The position numbers were made by a program, and so were the translations under genes. This document shows, piece by piece, positions 6,671-9,445 of a stretch of 9,445 nt of DNA. Below the pieces are notes generated by a model that did no database searches, was not told the DNA's origin, and was given only the letters and a program-made list of their open reading frames with translations. The number at the start of each line of letters is the position of its first letter. Position 1 is the stretch's first letter. This DNA is from DAOVRL01 sp964459805 (GTDB taxonomy: Bacteria > Planctomycetota > Phycisphaerae > Sedimentisphaerales > Anaerobacaceae): positions 1-9,445 of the forward strand of contig CAYWOD010000136.1 in the NCBI GenBank assembly GCA_964459805.1. The letters run 5' to 3'.

Positions 6671-7990
6671 TCAACTTATGGATGGATGTGTGATTTGTCT
6701 TGTTAATTCGTTCAGCAGGGCGCTCATTTGGGGGTCGGCGTCTTTGGCGAGGGTTATCTTGTTGCAAGCGTGCATAACGGTCGTGTGGTCTCTGCCTCCT
6801 AAGTGGCCGCCGATCTCCTCGAGGCTGTGTTTGGTCAAGCTCCTGGCCAAATACATACAAATCTGCCGGGGCTCGGTGATGCTCTGGCTTCGCCTCTTGC
6901 TCTGCAGATCGGCAAGGCGGACGTCAAAGTGTCTGGTCACCACTTCGATAATATCGGTGATGCTAATGTGTCTGGCGGCCAGCTTGATCTGCCCGTCGAG
7001 GGCCGTCTGGGCCAATTCGAGCGTAATCTCTTTTCCGGTAGTAGTCGCTATGGCGTAAACGGTAGTCAAGGCGCCTTCAAGCTCCCTGATGTTGGCCTGG
7101 AGCTTGCGGGCGATATACTCGGCAATTTCGTCCGAGATCTTGAGGCCTCTAAGACGGGCCTTTTTCTGGACGATTGCGACGCGTGTCTCGTAGCTCGGCG
7201 GATCGATTCGGGCGACCAGGCCCCAGTTGAATCGGCTTATCAAGCGCTCTTCGAGTGAGGGAATCTTGCCGGGCGGGCTGTCGCCGCTGAGGATGATTTG
7301 TTTGCCGTTGTTGTACAGGGCATTGAACGTGTGGAAGAACTCTTCCTGACTGTGCTCACGCTCTCTCAGGAATTGAATGTCGTCGATCACAAGCATATCC
7401 ACTGTGCGAAACTGGCTTTGAAAGCCGGGCAGGTTCCCTTCTTCGATGGCTCTGATAAATCGGTTGACGAACTCCTCGCAGCTTAGGAATTGAATTACCG
7501 CTCCGTTGGACTTTCCGTGTGCTTCGAAGCAGACGGCGTGCAGCAGATGAGTTTTGCCCAGTCCGGAGTTGCCGTAGATGAAGAGCGGATTATAGGTATT
7601 GCCCGGCGACTGACTTACGGCGACACAGCTTGCGTGAGCCAGGCGGTTGCTCGGCCCTACAACAAAATTGTCAAAGGTATAGTCGGGGTGCAGCCTGGGC
7701 CCCGGCAGGGTAGGCTCGGAGTGCGCCGCACTTTTTTTGATGGTCTCAACATCGAAATCCACAGCGACAAGGTGCCCGGTTATCTGCTGGGCGGCGCGGG
7801 TGAAACTGCTTTTGCAATTGGTGCGCAGAAACTGAAGGGTCGCTTCGTCCGGACAACCGATTCCGAGTGAGCCGCCGTCCAGCCGTAATACCGTCAACCT
7901 ATCGAACCACTTGCGGATGTTGGCAGGGTCGAGCACTTTTGCGCGATCAAGTATATCGGTAAAAATGCTTTCAACTTCACGAGCTGCCAC
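6671..7990 (-). CDS. dnaA: Chromosomal replication initiator protein DnaA
   Basis: DnaA is the AAA+ ATPase that binds DnaA boxes, melts the origin and loads the helicase. With the start chosen here it has 439 residues. Domain I is about 1-80, and the linker to domain III is short (about 20 residues). Domain III carries Walker A GNSGLGKTHLL (140-150), Walker B LVIDDIQF (200-207), sensor I around ILSGDSPP (233-240), the arginine-finger segment LISRFNWG (R253), and sensor II RELEGAL (302-308). Domain IV has TEPRQICMYLARSLT and the family signature GGRDHTTVMHAC (398-409) that reads the DnaA box. The GTG at 7990 is preferred over the GTG at 8017 because a perfect AAGGAG lies six bases upstream of it. 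It converges on the MscS gene with a 55-base gap and no clear terminator. There is no dnaN or recF next to it. In sensor I the usual Ser-Asp reads Gly-Asp. Confidence 0.96.
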   Translation of the reverse strand: MAAREVESIFTDILDRAKVLDPANIRKWFDRLTVLRLDGGSLGIGCPDEATLQFLRTNCKSSFTRAAQQITGHLVAVDFDVETIKKSAAHSEPTLPGPRLHPDYTFDNFVVGPSNRLAHASCVAVSQSPGNTYNPLFIYGNSGLGKTHLLHAVCFEAHGKSNGAVIQFLSCEEFVNRFIRAIEEGNLPGFQSQFRTVDMLVIDDIQFLREREHSQEEFFHTFNALYNNGKQIILSGDSPPGKIPSLEERLISRFNWGLVARIDPPSYETRVAIVQKKARLRGLKISDEIAEYIARKLQANIRELEGALTTVYAIATTTGKEITLELAQTALDGQIKLAARHISITDIIEVVTRHFDVRLADLQSKRRSQSITEPRQICMYLARSLTKHSLEEIGGHLGGRDHTTVMHACNKITLAKDADPQMSALLNELTRQITHPSIS

Positions 7991-7996
7991 ACCGTA

Positions 7997-8002
7997 CTCC
8001 TT
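7997..8002 (-). promoter_or_regulatory. Ribosome-binding site that decides the dnaA start
   Basis: AAGGAG on the minus strand lies exactly six bases before the GTG at 7988-7990. The longer alternative start (GTG at 8015-8017) has no such sequence in front of it, and with that start this site would lie inside the coding region. This favours a protein nine residues shorter than the longest frame. Confidence 0.7.
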
Positions 8003-8170
8003 TATGAACGCGGGCACGTCTGTGTTTCGTGCTCACGGCACCCGCACATCAAACGTCCGTGTTCAACGTTTTCATCAGCCAAAAAGCCGACTGTACAAGG
8101 TTGAAAGAAACCCTTCCCCGAGCACCTAACAGGCGAGACCTCATCCGGCGCGGGGCAGGAATAAAACCGA

Positions 8171-8199
8171 ACTATATCCTCACGCACGTGATTTGTCAA
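8171..8199 (-). promoter_or_regulatory. dnaA promoter, near-consensus sigma-70 type
   Basis: On the minus strand a perfect TTGACA (8194-8199) is followed, after exactly 17 bases, by TATAGT (8171-8176, 5 of 6). Transcription would start near 8164, giving a leader of about 170 bases before the GTG at 7990. This is the best promoter match in the window and points at dnaA. The A-run next to the -35 on the plus strand (8198-8203) puts T-rich DNA directly upstream, as in UP-type elements. Confidence 0.7.
8180..8191. promoter_or_regulatory. Dyad inside the dnaA promoter spacer, possible operator
   Basis: TCACG (8180-8184) and CGTGA (8187-8191) are perfect inverted arms around two bases. The dyad centre (8185.5) almost coincides with the centre of the 17-base spacer of the dnaA promoter (8177-8193). 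A protein bound here would block RNA polymerase or change spacer geometry. I do not recognise it as a site for a known regulator, and it is neither a DnaA box nor a LexA box. Confidence 0.4.
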
Positions 8200-8321
8200 A
8201 AAAATTGCCGGTCTTTTGATAAAAAATAGAAAAATGCGAAATTCTTCCGTAGCGGCACTTTTGTTGGCTTCATTTGAGAACAGACAAATCAGGAATCCGG
8301 GAAATTAAATATCAACCGGAC

Positions 8322-8349
8322 TTGAATTTGTCGCCAATTTCGATATTAT
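8322..8349 (+). promoter_or_regulatory. Candidate ftsY promoter
   Basis: TTGAAT (8322-8327, 4 of 6) and TATTAT (8344-8349, 5 of 6) are separated by 16 bases. Transcription would start near 8356 with a leader of about 77 bases. A perfect TTGACA at 8410-8415 is too near the ftsY start to serve that gene, because its -10 would fall at about the start codon. Confidence 0.4.
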
Positions 8350-8432
8350 CGGGATCACGTCAGGCCCGTTGAGGATGTGACGCCATCTTACTTAGGGGCT
8401 CGGCAAGAATTGACAGCAGTAAGGAAACGGCA

Positions 8433-9356
8433 GTGGGAATATTCTCAAAAACAGCGGGCTATCTGAAGGAGCGGCTGGGCAAGACGCGCGACAAAATCAG
8501 CACATCGTTTTCTTCGGTGATCAGTCTCGGCAGAAAAATCGACGAAGCCTTGCTCGATGAGCTGGAAGAGACGCTGATAAGCGATGATATCGGCGTGGAA
8601 ACGACGGAAAAGCTCATATCGGAGCTGCGCCAGGCTTACCGCAGCAGGCAAATCGCAACGACCGATGATATTATCCCGTTTCTCAAGGAGCACATGAAGA
8701 GCTACTGGCCGGACCGCGACAGAGAAGTCCACCTGGCCGAGGCCGGGCCGACCGTTATCCTCGTCGCAGGCGTAAACGGCACCGGCAAGACCACAAGCAT
8801 CGCTAAACTGGCCCATATATTCAACCAAAACGGCAAGAACGTTATCGTAGCTGCGTGCGATACGTTCCGTGCCGCCGCCGTGGAGCAGTTGAGCATCTGG
8901 GCCGAGCGCATCGGTGTCCAAATCGTCAAGCATCAGGGCGGAAGTGATCCGGCGGCAGTCGCCTTCGACGCCTGCGGCGCTGCTCTGGCAAGGAAGGCCG
9001 ATATTCTGATCCTCGATACAGCCGGGCGACTGCACACGAAGAAGGACCTGATGCAGCAGCTAACGAAGATTCGCGACGTTGTAGCCCGACAAATCCCGGG
9101 GACCCCGAATGAAGTCCTGCTGGTCCTCGATGCAACCACCGGCCAAAATGCGATTGTCCAGGCACAGATGTTCACCGAGGCGATTAACGTTACCGGGATT
9201 TTCTTGGCCAAACTCGACGGGACCGCACGCGGGGGAATCGTTATCGCAATCAAGGACCAGCTCGATATACCGGTGAAATTCGTCGGTCTCGGTGAAAAGC
9301 CGGAGGATATCGCAGAGTTCGACCCCGCCAAGTTCGTCGAGGCACTCTTTGGCTGA
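8433..9356 (+). CDS. ftsY: Signal recognition particle receptor FtsY
   Basis: FtsY is the SRP-receptor GTPase that docks ribosome-nascent chain-SRP complexes at the inner membrane for delivery to SecYEG. The 307-residue protein is the minimal NG form: it lacks the long acidic A domain of E. coli FtsY and begins directly with an amphipathic helix (GIFSKTAGYLKERLGKT, 2-18). The N domain is about 20-95. The G domain shows G1 GVNGTGKTT (113-121), DTFRAAAVEQL (143-153), G3 DTAGRLHTKKDL (195-206), G4 AKLDGTARGG (259-268) and the closing GLGEKPEDIAEFDP (285-298). In G4 the usual Thr of TKLD is Ala259; the nucleotide-specificity Asp is kept. The start is a GTG with AAGGAA (8421-8426) six bases upstream. 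The paralogue Ffh is excluded because there is no methionine-rich M domain after the G domain. It is transcribed away from dnaA and appears monocistronic within the window. Confidence 0.96.
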   Translation: MGIFSKTAGYLKERLGKTRDKISTSFSSVISLGRKIDEALLDELEETLISDDIGVETTEKLISELRQAYRSRQIATTDDIIPFLKEHMKSYWPDRDREVHLAEAGPTVILVAGVNGTGKTTSIAKLAHIFNQNGKNVIVAACDTFRAAAVEQLSIWAERIGVQIVKHQGGSDPAAVAFDACGAALARKADILILDTAGRLHTKKDLMQQLTKIRDVVARQIPGTPNEVLLVLDATTGQNAIVQAQMFTEAINVTGIFLAKLDGTARGGIVIAIKDQLDIPVKFVGLGEKPEDIAEFDPAKFVEALFG

Positions 9357-9408
9357 GCAAACAAAAATAAATCGTAATCGTTCAGGGGGTATAAATTGCG
9401 TTTCTGTG

Positions 9409-9445
9409 TCATTGCGAGGCCTTTTTCAAAGGCCGTGGCAATCTC
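9409..9445. repeat. Palindromic intergenic repeat (TCATTGCGAG...GCAATCTC type)
   Basis: ATTGC (9411-9415) pairs with GCAAT (9438-9442), and inside it GGCCTTT (9418-9424) pairs perfectly with AAAGGCC (9428-9434) around a three-base loop. The outer ends read TGTCATTGCGAG and GCAATCTC. From memory this end pattern recurs in intergenic regions of many bacterial genomes as a short palindromic, REP/MITE-like element. It begins 52 bases after the ftsY stop and may continue beyond the window. It could also act as an mRNA 3' hairpin for ftsY, though no T-run is seen before the edge. Confidence 0.6.

Larger units (their letters stand above)
7991..8432. other. Divergent intergenic region between dnaA and ftsY
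   Basis: The 442 bases hold the dnaA leader (about 170 bases) and promoter, an A/T-rich stretch (about 8191-8320), and the ftsY promoter candidate and leader. I searched by eye for DnaA boxes of the form TTATNCACA on both strands and saw none, so there is no evidence for an origin here. The conserved SRP RNA core (GGAAGCAGC-like) is also absent. Short frames in this stretch (8002-8199 minus, 8029-8229 plus) overlap the promoter and have no family pattern. In the ftsY leader CGTCA (8358-8362) and TGACG (8378-8382) could pair, but the loop is 15 bases. Confidence 0.6.

Noticed and set aside
6663..6675. Small inverted repeat GTTGA-gca-TCAAC at the dnaA 3' end, considered as a terminator between the convergent genes.
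   Set aside because: The stem is five base pairs, overlaps the dnaA stop codon and has no T-run on either strand.
8410..8415. Perfect TTGACA just before ftsY, considered as a -35 box.
   Set aside because: Its -10 would fall at about the ftsY start codon, and no -10-like sequence is there, so it is likely chance.
8018..8432. Search for an SRP RNA gene or an origin of replication next to ftsY and dnaA.
   Set aside because: Neither the conserved SRP RNA core nor any TTATNCACA-type DnaA box is visible on either strand.

Overview
The window looks like ordinary bacterial chromosome, most likely from a member of the Planctomycetota (Phycisphaerae-like). The evidence is indirect: the style of the ECF sigma factor, an isolated dnaA lying beside ftsY rather than dnaN, a minimal FtsY, and mixed GTG/TTG starts. 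No rRNA, tRNA, phage, transposase or CRISPR is visible, so the lineage is an inference and not a firm call.

Layout from left to right. On the minus strand, the first 102 residues of an ECF sigma factor run off the left edge. Behind it, also on the minus strand, is a GT4-like glycosyltransferase (470-1567) whose donor-site residues look degenerate. A 426-base divergent gap with weak promoter candidates in both directions follows. The plus strand then carries a three-gene group. First is a fused trehalose-6-phosphate synthase/phosphatase (1994-4177). One base later comes a TreT-type trehalose synthase (4179-5390). After about 120 bases with a weak terminator-like hairpin comes an MscS-family mechanosensitive channel (5512-6615). 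Convergent to it is dnaA (minus strand, start best placed at 7990). A 442-base divergent gap holds a near-consensus dnaA promoter and a candidate ftsY promoter. Then comes ftsY (8433-9356). The right edge carries a palindromic intergenic repeat.

The functional centre is the trehalose/MscS group. Two chemically distinct routes to trehalose are translationally coupled: UDP-glucose + glucose-6-P through trehalose-6-P, and NDP-glucose + glucose directly. They sit next to a channel that releases solutes on hypo-osmotic shock. Together they read as an osmoadaptation cassette inserted between envelope/regulatory genes and the housekeeping pair dnaA/ftsY. I see no wholly unknown system. The points most worth a second look are the double trehalose pathway linked to MscS, the degenerate glycosyltransferase, and a perfect dyad sitting exactly inside the spacer of the dnaA promoter.
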